Source: Euborellia annulipes
Lineage: Eukaryota > Arthropoda > Insecta > Dermaptera > Anisolabididae
Length of the DNA stretch: 64,000 nucleotides
Direction: 5' to 3'
NCBI GenBank assembly: GCA_023213315.1
Contig: JAKCPI010014038.1
Location: 1-64,000 of the forward strand
The notes beneath the pieces are model-generated. The model made no database searches, was not told where the DNA came from, and saw only the letters and a program-made list of their open reading frames with translations. Positions 25,101 to 36,360 of this stretch are shown piece after piece (the first letter of the stretch is position 1; each line of letters starts with the position of its first letter). Made by a program: the position numbers and the translations under genes.

Positions 25101-25924
25101 ATTTGACTCCGAAATTTCAAAAACGTCTATGTAAATGCAATGGGCCATTGGAATCTATTGGAATATCATCTAAATGGTAGTATTAAGAGTTTCTTTAATT
25201 TCTTTTGCTTTTTCCTTGCTCAGCGACGAGTCGCTCCCGCGACTCTTGATAAAATCCCGGAAACGAGAATTTAATTCCATAAATTTAAAATATAATAAAG
25301 GAAAATACCAGAGGAGAGGAGAGGAGAGGTGAGAGAGAGAGAAAGACAAAGTAATCAATCAGATTCAAAAGGAGAAGAAGAGATGCGTTTTTCACGAATT
25401 CTTTATTTTTTTTTTCTTCTTTTTATACCTCCGAATATAAAATAACTTGAGATTAATTTGAATCCCAAGAGATAGAGGAAGAGAGATTTTTTTTTACTCA
25501 TCCTTTTCTGTCTTTTTGGATTCGATTTCGTTGATCGTGCATGGCGGTCCTCTACCCGATGGTCAAATCATCAATAGCAAGACGTGCCGGAGGCTCTGCG
25601 CCTCTTAATCGACCGTGCACTGTGAGTGCCTTCGGTAGCACACACACTCGCTCTTCTATTGGTATTGTCCAAATCGGTCAATAACTGTAAAGAAATCGAA
25701 TCTCCCAACTACAGTTAAATTTACTCTCTCTCTCTTTCTTTTTTTTTTTCTTTATTATTGAAAATATTTTCATTGCTTTATGGGAAAATGTCCTCTTAAT
25801 TTATAACTCATTAAGTACAAACCTACTTTTTGAAAAATAATTGATAAATTTATATAAAATTATGACTGCGGGAAACAACATAAACAATTTTTGTTTAGTT
25901 TGGTGATAAATCTTTCAATTTGTA
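25101..25924. other. Mostly simple sequence; small GC-raised patch
   Basis: 25540-25690 is GC-raised with a 47-codon open frame from an ATG at 25541 (MAVLYPMVKSS...). No splice or repeat context was found to judge it. Confidence 0.3.
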
Positions 25925-26045
25925 GACACATACCTCAAACCAAACAGACTTCTTATCGTAGCCATCTACCGGCATCGAGTGAAATTACATAATTTCCTAT
26001 TTCTAACTCCTCCCCCTGCTTTCATATTTCTAGCTAATGAACTAA
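25925..26045 (+). repeat. Dispersed repeat R4, 5' part only
   Basis: GTAGCCATCTACCGGCATCG and CTAACTCCTCCCCCTGC match 43410-43530. Confidence 0.5.
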
Positions 26046-26069
26046 CTAATCCGGTATGAATCGCCTAAG

Positions 26070-26225
26070 AAAACTCGCCGAAAAAAAATGGCCGAAAATC
26101 CGAAAAGTTGCAAAATAAATTATTTTAAAAAATTAGGTGTGCTGTGCAACAGTTAGACCAGATTTTTAAAAATATTTTATTTTGCAACTTTTCAGATTTT
26201 CGGCCATTTTTTGGCGAGCTATGCC
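26070..26225. repeat. Foldback repeat with R1-like loop
   Basis: ~50-bp arms CTCGCC..AATGGCCGAAAATC and AAAAGTTGCAAAATAAA inverted; the loop contains a GTGTGCTGTGCAACAG piece of the R1 foldback. Confidence 0.65.
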
Positions 26226-27093
26226 GACCCTTCTTCCATATCTGGTTTTCTTAATTATTTCAAATCTTCAAATGTATATTAGCATCAGAGGTGATGGGGC
26301 CCTATCCAGAAGTCCAATTTTTTAAACTAAATTCTAAATATCAAACGATTTAAATCAATACCATATAGGCAATTATTGTGTGTGTCTAAGCATATATTTT
26401 TTGAGGTGACAACGTCTTACAAATCATGTGTGTATAGTGGCCAGGTAGGGAGGCATGCAAGAAAAAGTTTAGCGGGTTGAGCTCCTCTGTTTTAAGAGGT
26501 ATAATTATGATGAATATACTGTTAGAAAGAATGATTTTTCAACTAAAGATTTCACCATTTATTTTTTCCTATCATTTTTTTTAAATTTTTTTTCCTTATG
26601 ACTGCTTTCGAAATGTACAATAGTTCAGACAGAAATTTATCCTTGAAAATCTTTTTTGGAACTTTTCGTTCCAACAGTAAATTATTAATTTTATATACTG
26701 TAGTTTTATTATTTTAATTTAAAATCATTAAATTATTGACTTCCAATTTTATTTATTTAATCAAAAGTAAAATTACTTGAGTTAGAACTGCTTTTACTAC
26801 TAGTGGAGTAGTCTCAGTGAGAGTCTTAAAATTCAATTCCCGATATGATGATTTAAAAAATTCGGAAATAATTTCCCCTAGTCTTTCTCGAAAAGCCTAC
26901 TCAAAAATTTGTGATTGTCTTATCTTAAAAAATGCTAGAAAGATACTAATTTGCAGAGAGAGGAGTGGAGAGGAGTCGTTTTCTTAGATGATTATCTCAA
27001 AAATTATTCATTTTTCTAAAAACCTTGAATTTAGTGTAGCTTAATTTATCATAATTTGATTATCTGAGAATCTATGTTACGAACCTTATAGTT

Positions 27094-27372
27094 GCCCTCG
27101 GGGCATGGCGTAGAGGTTAGCGTGCTAACCTCATATACCAAAACGTCGCGGGTTCGGACCCCAGGCAGTCCGATGATTTTATTTAAGCCAATTGGATACC
27201 AAATGGCTTAAATAAGAATGCCTGGACCCCTATATGTATATTTATATAATAACGGATATCGTCTAAAGTCTTAAATGGCCTGAGTTGCCGAAAAGACTGT
27301 GTAAATGTGTGTGTGAGTGTGAGTGTGAATGAGAAAAAAGTGTGAATGTTTTTTTTATTAAAAAAAAAAAAA
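27094..27372 (+). mobile_element. SINE-1, full length, tRNA-derived
   Basis: Plus strand. GGCATGGCGTAGAGGTTAGC A box, CGGGTTCGGACCCC B box, then the shared body, a TGTGTGAGTGTGAGTGTG stretch and A tail. Flanked by AACCTTATAGTT (27082-27093 and 27373-27384). Confidence 0.85.
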
Positions 27373-27641
27373 AACCTTATAGTTTGAATTTTTTATGTCG
27401 CAAACTAAACAATCTATCCCTGTTCTAGGCCTACTTATTGGATGACCCACTACATTCCATGTTTGGGCTAACTTTACTTTTATTGAAGATTTTATATACA
27501 GTATATAGAGAAAAACCAATAAAATTTAAAGAATCCAAAGGTGTATAGGCTACACCTCTCTAATAAAAAAAACTATAAATTAAAAACACGAAATCTTCCT
27601 CCGTGAAAAATTTTCTCTTAATTGATAATTTTATATATACT

Positions 27642-27644
<3 letters not shown>

Positions 27645-27680
<36 letters not shown>
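27645..27680 (+). repeat. (TA)n microsatellite
   Basis: About 17 TA units in a longer TA-rich stretch to 27720. Confidence 0.8.
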
Positions 27681-27683
<3 letters not shown>

Positions 27684-27879
27684 ATATATAATTTTTATTT
27701 ATATATATACAGTATGTAGGCCTATATAATTTTTAACATTAATATTTGAAAGAATTTAAAATATTAATGCTATATTCACTCCAAAGATATTTATTTTAAC
27801 TAGCCGCAAATCCTTTGGCGGGCTTCGCCCCCCTAGGCCCCCTGCCAGCTGGCTCGGGCCCGCCTGCGGCAGACCCTCG

Positions 27880-28085
27880 CCTTTTCTTAATTATGAAAAA
27901 AAAATTACCATTACTCTATTCCAATCCAGTGCCTGCTTTTGGATTAGTTTACATTCATAAAAAAATACATCAATGCAAAGAATACACACATATTTATCTA
28001 TACATTCCCTATGGGAGAAATCGTTAAGTTTAGGAATTAACCACTCAAAAAGTTTTAGGAATTTCGGAATGAAAATAATTTTCCT
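27880..28085 (+). repeat. Dispersed repeat R2, joined to R1
   Basis: ACATTCCCTATGGGAGAAAT and TTAGGAATTAACCACTC match 17530-17765 in reverse. Continuous with the R1 piece at 28085. Confidence 0.5.
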
Positions 28086-28395
28086 GTAATCCCTAAAAAG
28101 TGCATCAGTGAAGTACTAGTAGGCTACTCTTTAGTCGATTTTGTTCAAAAGCTTCGTGACACGTCCCAGGGGTACCTAACTTAATTATAAAATTCCAACT
28201 TCCTAGCTCTTTTCGTTCTTGAGATATTTTGTCCACCAGACACACAGACAGACCATGTTGCGAAAACCACTTTTTTGGGTTCAGGGGTACTCAAAACGTG
28301 CATATCCGTCAAAATCTCGACATCGAATTTTTGACATGAATCCAATACTTTCTCTCTATTTATATTAACTTATATAGAGGTAAGAGAAAGTAAAA
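28085..28395 (+). mobile_element. R1 element, 3' half
   Basis: From AAGTACTAGTAGGC to the hairpin GGTAAGAGAAAGTAAAA. The left side continues into repeat R2, suggesting a composite. Confidence 0.6.
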
Positions 28396-28403
28396 AATGG
28401 GAC

Positions 28404-28568
28404 TAGCTCTCGGGCCTTGGTGTAGTGGTTAGCATACTTGCTGGCCATTTGTAACAAGGGTCGCGGTTTTGCAACAAATTTATTTCAATCGAATTTGATA
28501 CCAATCAATTGAAATAAATAGGGTCGGGGTCTAAATGGCCTCCGATGTCGAAAAATACCTTTTTAAAA
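28404..28568 (+). mobile_element. SINE-2, tRNA-derived
   Basis: GGCCTTGGTGTAGTGGTTAGC A-box-like head, a palindromic AATTTATTTCAATCG body and a GATGTCGAAAAATACC tail, flanked by AAAAATGGGAC on both sides (about 28393-28403 and 28569-28575). A different body from SINE-1. Confidence 0.7.
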
Positions 28569-28994
28569 AAATGGGACAATGGGATCACTTCGTATGGATT
28601 GATCCAATATTTAAATTAAAAAGAAAAATATTATTTTATCTTCAATACAAATATGTTTTAAATAATCACCGATTAATTTTTTTATTATCTATTTGATAAC
28701 ATTGAGGAAGGTTATTCTACGAATAAATAATTAGATTTTTTTTTACTTATTCATTCATGAAAATCATAGAATGATCATTAGATGAGAGAGATATTTATCT
28801 CATATTGTGCAATATAAAAAGATATTGTGAAATACATCTCATATTTCACAACTTCGTTCCGTATATGTATAAACCAAAGGTAACAAAATTTAGGAATTTA
28901 GGAAATGAATTGGTTGCTAGGCGCCAGAGGGATGAGGCATCCTTTCAACATCCACTACTCTCTCTATACATGGTTTTATTTCATTTTTAATTTC

Positions 28995-29385
28995 ATTAAG
29001 GTCTTTTTCGGCAATGAAGGCCATTTAGACCCAAGTGCGGATACAAGGGGGGGGGGTAATAATTGGGTAAAAAATTTTATTTTTAATTTAAATTTTTTTA
29101 AATTAATGCTTACAACTTTGATTTGTATATATATTCTGGTAAACAAGTACAGAATGGACCTTTAAATTACAAAAAATAAGAAGAAATTGTGTCCTGTGCA
29201 ACCAATCACTCCAGATTACTCCCCCATCCCCTGAATCTCCTCTGAATCCGCCACTGTTTAGACCCCGTCTCTATTTATTTCAATTGGATTGCTAGCCAAT
29301 CAAAAAGACGGGATGCTATCCCGCGACCCTTGGCACAAATGACCAGCAGGGTAACCACTATACCAATGCCTGATGGCTATACTGG
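28995..29385 (-). mobile_element. SINE-2, minus strand, split by hAT MITE
   Basis: Reverse complement of the 28.4 kb SINE-2, interrupted at TTTAGACC by the MITE 29032-29256. The tRNA-like head is at 29325-29380. Confidence 0.7.
29032..29256 (+). mobile_element. hAT-like MITE nested in a SINE
   Basis: Left end CAAGTGCGGATACAAGGGG, right end TGAATCCGCCACTG, flanked by the 8-bp repeat TTTAGACC (29024-29031 and 29257-29264). Length 225 bp. Removing it rejoins the minus-strand SINE-2 sequence around it. It carries a small fragment resembling the R1 terminal hairpin. Confidence 0.8.
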
Positions 29386-29676
29386 GTTGTTTTCTTAAAT
29401 TTAATACATTTAAAAATAATAATTCAATTTTTTTCTATAAAATGAATAACACAAATAGATTGAATTTAAAAAATTAGTTATCAAGGCCTAACTAAGTGTC
29501 TAGGTAGAGCGAGGGAAAAGGGATTAAAAAAATATTTTAATTAACACTGGTATTCATTCATGGAATTTTTTGTCTTTAATATTAATATATTTTATTTATA
29601 TCCTACTTTTTTTAGTCCTTTCAGCATCTTCAAACGATAATAATATTATTGATTTTCGTATCCAGATGATTTAAAT

Positions 29677-29892
29677 AAATTCATCGGACTGTCTGGGATC
29701 CGAATCCGCGCCCCTGGACTTTTAGATTATTATATTTATAGACTTTTATCAACAGCTCTAATCTCTTGGCCACGGGGGAGGAGGGGGGGTGAGAATCATA
29801 CATTTTAAAAGATTTTGTAAGTCCGTCGGCGAATTCGGGATCTAACCAGCTGGGTTTTGACCCTCCTCGCTGCTTAATATTAATTTTTCCTA
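29677..29892 (+). repeat. Direct duplication, copy 1
   Basis: AAATTCATCGGACTGTCTGG through TTAATTTTTCCT repeats at 30646-30853 with a few indels. It starts in a SINE-1-like head on the minus strand. Confidence 0.65.
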
Positions 29893-30645
29893 AACAGGGT
29901 CCTCAAAATGCTCTGTTAAAGATGTTTATATTGTTTGAAAGGCCTTTGTCCAAACTCAGTAAATGCTTAGTTTAATAATAATGAAAATTCATTTTAATTA
30001 AATATAATAAAAAAATACTTTCCATGGGAATTTATTTCATTTTCTCAAGTTGAATGAACTTAAAATAATAATTTCCTGATTTTTAAATGAATTTATTATT
30101 TATTTTTGACGTATCCCATCTTTTTTTCCCTTTATATAAATTAATTCTTGTTACATTATTATTAAGAAAGGATAACTGTTAACGAGGCTTATCTATAGAA
30201 GGTTCTCTCGTTTATAGCATGCTCTGCTCACTCATCCTCTTTTTAATTATCAAACGGAGAGAGAATCTCCCAACAGGGGATTACTATATATCATTGCAGA
30301 AAACAATAACACCGACGACAGAAAGATTAATCTTTAATTGCTAATTATTTTGACTCTAGAGATCATCAATTTTTTTTTTTCTTTTTATTCATAGACTAAT
30401 TCTTGGTAAATAATCGGTATCTCATTTCAGGAACTGATGACTTATGGGACATGTCTGCCCTCTCCCAGAAATTATTTGGAAGGATTTCTTGTCTTGGGCG
30501 TCACGAATATTAAAATGCATCCTTCCAAATAATTTTTATGGCTCATTTAAGTTACTTTAAAACAAATTTTACAGTTTTTGAATTTCATACTTTCATTGAC
30601 AACTTAGAATTCTTTAAAAAATAATTATTTTGTTCACTCATTCAC

Positions 30646-30853
30646 AAATTCATCGGACTGTCTGGGATCCGAATCCGCGCCCCTGGACTTTTAGATTATT
30701 ATATTTATAGACTTTTATCTATGAGCTCTGGCAAAGTGGGAGGAGGGGGAGGGGGCGAATCATACATTTTAAAAGATTTTGTAAGTCCTTCAGCGAATTC
30801 GGGATCTAACCAGCTGACTTTTGACCCTCCTCGCTTTAATATTAATTTTTCCT
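30646..30853 (+). repeat. Direct duplication, copy 2
   Basis: Same orientation as copy 1, 969 bp away. The divergence is concentrated around the G-rich stretch. Confidence 0.65.
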
Positions 30854-30941
30854 GTCAAGAGAGTCTAGCTTTTTGGACGTACTGTCCTTCGAAACGTCTA
30901 CATAGTAGACTATATTTAGACTTATATACAAAAATCTAGGC

Positions 30942-31211
30942 CAGAGATTGAAGTTCACGGCACTGTTGGTGTCCTTGAATTTAAAAAAAAATTAAGTTTA
31001 ATATGAAAATTTATTGAAATATTATATCATATGTAACGCACACCGTAACATAATGTAATAATCTTTACTACAGTCATTGAGTAAAAATACATCAATAGTT
31101 TTGTTAGCTCAAGTAAGAGCTAATTTGTCTTGGTTTATTTCTATATCTCGCGGCACCCCTGAGTCAATCACGCGGCACCCTTGGGCACATTACACCGGTT
31201 GGGAACCACTG
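30942..31211 (+). mobile_element. Degraded hAT-like MITE (GGGAACCACTG end)
   Basis: Left CAGAGATTGAAG, right GTTGGGAACCACTG, with partly matching 8-mers outside (ATCTAGGC and GTCTAAAC). GCGGCACCC motifs lie near the right end, a pattern seen in hAT families with CAGTGGTTCCCAA ends. Confidence 0.5.
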
Positions 31212-31307
31212 GTCTAAACAGTGAAATTTTAACACAATGCCAATACTTTCTTTAAGTATTAACCTGTATATAAGTAGATAAAGAAAGTAAAATAGTTTTA
31301 GGCTAAT

Positions 31308-32818
31308 CAGTGGCGTACCGAGGGGGGCGGGGGGGCGGTCCGCCCCAGGCCCCGAGCCGGCATAGGCCCCCATATATTTATAAAAAACAAAATTTAATGA
31401 AAATTTCTCTTTTTGAGGCCCCGGGGCCCTCAGGGCTCAAATAAAAACCAAAAAATTAGTTAAAAAATCAAAATTTAATGAAGATTTCTCTATGAGAGGC
31501 CCCGGGGCCCTCAGGGCTCAAGTAAAAACCGAAAAATTTAGTTAAAAAAACAAAATTTAATGAAGATTTCTCTTTGAGGCCCCGGGGCCCTCAGGGCTCA
31601 AATAAGAACCGAAAAAATTTGGTTAAAAAACAAAATTTAATGAAGATTTCTCTTTGAGAGGCACCGGGGCCCTCAGTGCTCAAATAAAAACCAAAAAATT
31701 TAGTTAAAAAAACAAAATTTAATGAAGATTTCTCTTTGAGAGGCCCCGGGGCCCTCAGGGCTAAAATAAAAACCGAAAAATTTAGTTAAAATATCAAATT
31801 TAATGAAAATTTCTCTTTGAGAGGCTCGGGGGCCCTCAGGGCACAAGTAAAAACAAAATTTAATGAAGATTTCTCTTTGAGAGGCCCCGGGGCCCTCAGT
31901 GCTCAAATAAAAACCAAAAAATTTAGTTAAAAAACAAAATTTAATGAAGATTTCTCTTTGAGAGGCCCCGGGGCCCTCAGGGCTAAAATAAAAACCGAAA
32001 AATTTAGTTAAAATATCAAATTTAATGAGATTCTTTGAGAGGCTCGGGGGCCCTCAGGGCACAAGTAAAAACAAAATTTAATGAAGATTTCTCTTTTTGA
32101 GGCCCCGGGGCCCTCAGGGCTAAAATAAAAACCGAAAAATTTAGTTAAAATATCAAATTTAATGAGATTCTTTGAGAGGCTCGGGGGCCCTCAGGGCACA
32201 AGTAAAAACAAAATTTAATGAAGATTTCTCTTTTGAGGCCCCGGGGCCCTCAGGGCTAAAATAAAAACCGAAAAATTTAGTTAAAAAAACAAAATTTAAT
32301 GAAGATTTCTCTTTGAGAGGCCCCGGGGCCCTCAGGGCTCAAATAAAAACCGAAAAATTTAGTTAAAAAAATCAAAATTTAATGAAGATTTCTCTTTGAG
32401 AGGCCCCGGGGCCCTCAGAGCTCAAATAAAAACCGAAAAATTTAGTTAAAAAATCAAAATTTAATGAAAATTTCTCTTCGAGAGGCCCCGGGGCCCTCAG
32501 AGCTCAAATAAAAACCGAAAAATTTAGTTAAAAAAACAAAATGTAATGAAGATTTCTCTTTGAGAGGCCCCGGGGCCCTCAGGGCTCAAATAAAAACCGA
32601 AAAATTTAGTTAAAAAAACAAAATTTAATGAAAATTTCTCTTCGAGAGGCCCCGGGACCCTTGTGGTTCAGGAATATACGGTATTTTAAAAATATTTTTA
32701 TGTATGGAGAAGAGGGATATTTAAAGATGAGCAGCCCCCCAAAAAAAAAAAAAAATTCAATATAAGGCCCCCTCTTCTAGTGCCGCCCCAGGCCCCCAAC
32801 TGCCTCGGTACGCCTCTG
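31308..32818 (+). mobile_element. hAT-like non-autonomous element with internal satellite array (second copy)
   Basis: Begins CAGTGGCGTACCGAGG, ends CCTCGGTACGCCTCTG, flanked by the 8-bp direct repeat AGGCTAAT (31300-31307 and 32819-32826). Length 1511 bp. The left unique segment, GC-rich array (about 31400-32670) and right unique segment match the element at 48490-50940; only array length and unit composition differ. No coding capacity. Confidence 0.85.
31400..32670 (+). repeat. Tandem array of ~80-85-bp units (second hAT element)
   Basis: About 15 units with the same GGCCCCGGGGCCCTCAGGGC core as the 48.6-50.8 kb array. Units vary more in length here, and some are internally deleted (about 31800, 32030, 32165). 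Confidence 0.8.
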
Positions 32819-33334
32819 AGGCTAATTGAAAAATTTTAAATCGAATCTTTTTCAAGTACCTATCATTATTTCGTAACAAAAATAGATAACTTATTATAAT
32901 AGATATTTTAAGAAAACATCCGGTAACAAATTGGGATTAAATACTTTTATCAAAAAAGATAACCTCCAATTCTTTTATGATGATCCAATAAACTAATTTT
33001 TAATAGTAAAAAATTTGAAACTCAAAGTCTTATTATACTAGTATTTAGTATTTTAAAAATGTAATATTCTATGGCGAATTGATACTAATTACACACTTGT
33101 TAATTTACGAATTTTAGCACCTCTCTCTAATAATGGCATGCTTCTATCTCTCTATTCGTGAAGTTGTAACTTCCTAACCACATTCAATTCGGACTCACGT
33201 CTCTAGGCTAAAATTATAGTTAATTTTAAATAAAAAATAAATTATAATTTTGTACATCGATATATTTTAGAAAATAGCAACATAATGCAAGTGTAAAGGA
33301 AAATCTCTTGGTTTTTAAGTTAGTTGGAGCCTTC

Positions 33335-33460
33335 GAGCTTGGTGTAGGGGTAGCGTGCTAGCCTTGTATACCAGAGGCGCGGGTTCGGATCCCTGGCAGT
33401 CCGATAATTTTATTTAAGCCATTTGGATACCAAAGGGGTTAAAAAAGAATACCTGGGAAA
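33335..33460 (+). mobile_element. SINE-1 head fragment
   Basis: TTGGTGTAGGGGTAGCGTGC (A box) and GCGGGTTCGGATCCC (B box), followed by the palindromic body start. The 3' part is missing. Confidence 0.65.
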
Positions 33461-33929
33461 TATTTACAAAGGGTTTTTTTTCTTTAAAGATGAAAATTAT
33501 ATCTCTATTTTTGACTAGTTAGGTACTGTACAAGATTCTTGGTTACTCGCATTTTCCCTTTATTATGTTGAATTCTGAGAGAATGATTAGGAAAGAAGAG
33601 CTGATCATTAAAACATTAATTATTCACATTATCATTTACATTATGTTTATATGTTGAAAGACAAAAAAATATTAAATTTCCATTTTCATTAAATTTTTTG
33701 GTTATAGGTCTCCCTTCTTATTAAAAGAATAAAAAATAATTATTAAAAAAATTAATTTATTTACAAAATATGTACAAAAGTGCATTTACATTATTTACAA
33801 ATAAATAAATAAATAATCGATTAAATAAACATACATGAACATGTATGTGTATGAATCTTAGAAAAATTGTAGAATGGCTTGATCATTTATGTTTATTTAT
33901 TATTCTTACTCAATAAACAGTTGACAAGC

Positions 33930-34190
33930 CTCCTCCCCGGAAGTGTTCAGCACTGTCAATGACAGCAACATTGCCGGAAGCACACTCGACCGAAGTGGAA
34001 ATGCTGGTAGCGATACATACTTGGCACACAAATGGCTGTATGTTGCCTTGCCACTACTACAGTCACTGGTTGAACTGTTGAATAATTGTACAGAGGTGCC
34101 TTTTCTATTACACGACCTTTCGTACCGTTGTTGCCCATGACTTTTGGTGCTTCAATCAATTCAGGAGAAATAATCAAAATGATTCATTCA
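33930..34190 (-). other. GC-raised island with overlapping open frames
   Basis: About 250 bp near 45-50% GC in otherwise AT-rich DNA. On the minus strand one frame runs about 85 codons to a TAA at about 33911 (ending SGEEACQLFIE) and another gives 73 codons from an ATG at 34177. Several AATAAA-like motifs follow downstream on the minus strand. It could be a 3' coding exon, but frame choice is ambiguous and no family is recognised. Confidence 0.3.
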
Positions 34191-34489
34191 GTAAATTTGT
34201 CGCTTTATATAAACAAGAGATAAGAATTATCTCTGATATTTTTGGATTAACTTATGCGTCATTTATAATTAAACATACAGTTTAGGTATCAAAGGTGGCT
34301 TCGCCCTAAGATTTTAACTATTCATCGTGGGCACTATAACATTATAAAGATATATAGATACTGCTGGAATTTGATAATATATAATTCAACAAGCTTATAT
34401 GTTTCAAGGGTTATTTAAAATTAAAATAACATTTTAACGTTTTAGTTGGGGATTCCAATATAATTTAAAACTTGAAGGGTCCCTACTTT

Positions 34490-35070
34490 GTCGGGCTCGG
34501 TCCGGTCTCTTACCCTTCGGCAAGAGAAAGCTGTGCTTGTCACACCAGATTTTTTGTGACGACATATATTTAGTTTCCACCGATATACATGTATTAGGGT
34601 GCGTACACACCTGCGCTCTGCTCCGCTCGCGAGCAGTTCGCGGCTCGAAATTCGTTGCTCGTTGAAATTATTTATTTTGACGAACCTGCCGCGATCCAAA
34701 GAGATGGATTGCGGCGAGCAGCTCGCGAGCGGCTCGCGAGCATCTCAAAACAACAACAACAAGCAGCTCGCGAGCGGAGCAGGCGCAGGTGTGTACGCAC
34801 CCTTAGAATTCAAGAGGTAAGATTTATAAACATAGGAAAATATTTATATTTTGTTACCATGGCAATCATTTCTCCTATCTTTTCTATGGACAAGAGTAAA
34901 GTGGCCATCAGAAGATTTCAATGGCAAAATTTTGAGAAAATCAAAAAAAAAAAAAAACTGAAAAAGTATATAAGTAAAGTACTAGTACTTTTGGCCCGAT
35001 CAAAAGCTTATTTTCACCCCTTGGGGAGATGCCTAACTTAAATATAAAATTTCAACCTCGTACAAATTAG
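34490..35070 (+). mobile_element. R1 element, 3' truncated, with nested MITE
   Basis: Foldback remnant, GTTACCATGGCAATCATTTC and AGTACTAGTACTTTT are recognisable; the Harbinger-like MITE sits at 34597-34802. Confidence 0.6.
34597..34802 (+). mobile_element. Harbinger-like MITE, GC-rich, nested in R1
   Basis: About 37-bp terminal inverted repeats starting GGGTGCGTACACACCTGCGC, flanked by TTA on both sides (34594-34596 and 34803-34805); a 3-bp TTA/TAA duplication is typical of PIF/Harbinger. 206 bp, with repeated GCTCGCGAGC palindromes. It interrupts an R1 copy. Confidence 0.75.
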
Positions 35071-35391
35071 TGGCATCGAATGTTGATATTAATGGCTAAA
35101 CAAATATAAATCCTTTTTCTTAAGTCAAATGTTTTAGCTTTTTTATTAGTACACGTAATAATAAAAAAGTCGTAAGAAATAGCTAGCCCCTGGCTAGACA
35201 GAAAGCCCGCTGAAGGCAGGCTAGTATCCTATAATAAGTCTACTAGGACTTATTCACTATGATCAAATGGTTTCTAATCATGGGTAGCCCTAAATTTTAT
35301 TTTTCAATTAAGTATTAAGAACTAAATAAATCGTATACTGTAGGACTATTAATGGCATAGATATATTTGGCAAATTGAATTTAGTACGGAT

Positions 35392-35659
35392 CAGTGTCGG
35401 ATCCAGAGGAGTTTCTTGGGGGGGGAGGGGGGGTAATCTGGTGTGACGGTTCGCACAGCACACAATTTTTTCTTATTATCGAGCATTCTGTAGTTGTTTA
35501 CCACAATATATATACAAATCAAATTTTTAAGGATTAGTTTTTAAAATTTTATATTAAAAATACAATTTTTTTTCCAAAAAAAATATTTTTCTCAAATCTC
35601 GGCGGAGGGGGGGGGGGGGGAATTATCCCCTTTACCCCCTCCCCTAGTATCCTCCCTTG
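35392..35659 (+). mobile_element. hAT-like MITE
   Basis: Begins CAGTGTCGGATCCAGAGG, ends AGTATCCTCCCTTG, flanked by the 8-bp repeat GTACGGAT (35384-35391 and 35660-35667). Length 268 bp. The interior has a G tract and a piece like the R1 terminal hairpin (about 35434-35465). Confidence 0.75.
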
Positions 35660-36196
35660 GTACGGATAATGTCTCTAGAAATTTTTGTAGCACGGAAATA
35701 ATCGAGCTGGTTCGTTTCCTGTCTTAAAAACTTATAAATGTAAATATTATTATTATTAGATAAGTATTTTTTTTATAAAGTTTAATAAATAATTTTAAAA
35801 AAAAAATGATCTCTGAACCGGATTAGAGTGCCATGTGCAAAAACCTGTGTCCGTTTTGGTGTCGTGTGAATATTGATTAGAATATCTTATCTTGTGCTAT
35901 CTAATGCGTAGTGAATTATTTTTCAATTACGTTTTAAATATTCTGATTGCGTTTCTTATAATTTAAATCTCTCTTTTTCTCTTATCTAACATGTACCTGT
36001 GTCTTTTTTACGTATGAAGGCTTTGAAAAAACTTGAGAGTTATAAATTTGCCTAATACAGGCCAGTCAGGATTTTCTATAACCTATGTATTTTTTAAACA
36101 AAAATAGGTCAATATTCTCTAAAAAAAAAGACCGAACAAAAAAATGAAATGGTATGTTAGCGAGGTGAATAACTGAATCATTATGAATTAGAATAA

Positions 36197-36360
36197 ATAA
36201 AAGGCCAAGCAGCTATGTTTATTTCTTTATTGTATTCGAACCCACAGCGTTTCAGTCGACTTACGACCCTAGCCATGAAGATGGTGTCATAGTCAACTGA
36301 AACGTCGCTATGAGTTCCAATATAATAAAGAAATAAACATAGCTGCTTGTTCTTTTATTT
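36197..36360. repeat. Foldback with CGTTTCAG core
   Basis: ~65-bp arms share CAAGCAGCTATGTTTATTTC. The centre has CATGAAGATGG...CTGAAACGTCG. Confidence 0.7.

Noticed and set aside
27094..27170. True tRNA gene
   Set aside because: A and B boxes are present, but the sequence continues into a SINE body with A tail and target duplications, and the same head recurs in many places.
31700..31906. Minus-strand open frame with repeating PEGPGASQREIFIKF
   Set aside because: It is a translation of the 80-bp satellite units; the same peptide appears wherever unit length keeps frame, and units of other lengths break it.
34599..35041. Frames rich in LASG/RSRR
   Set aside because: They derive from GCTCGCGAGC repeats of the Harbinger-like MITE running into R1.
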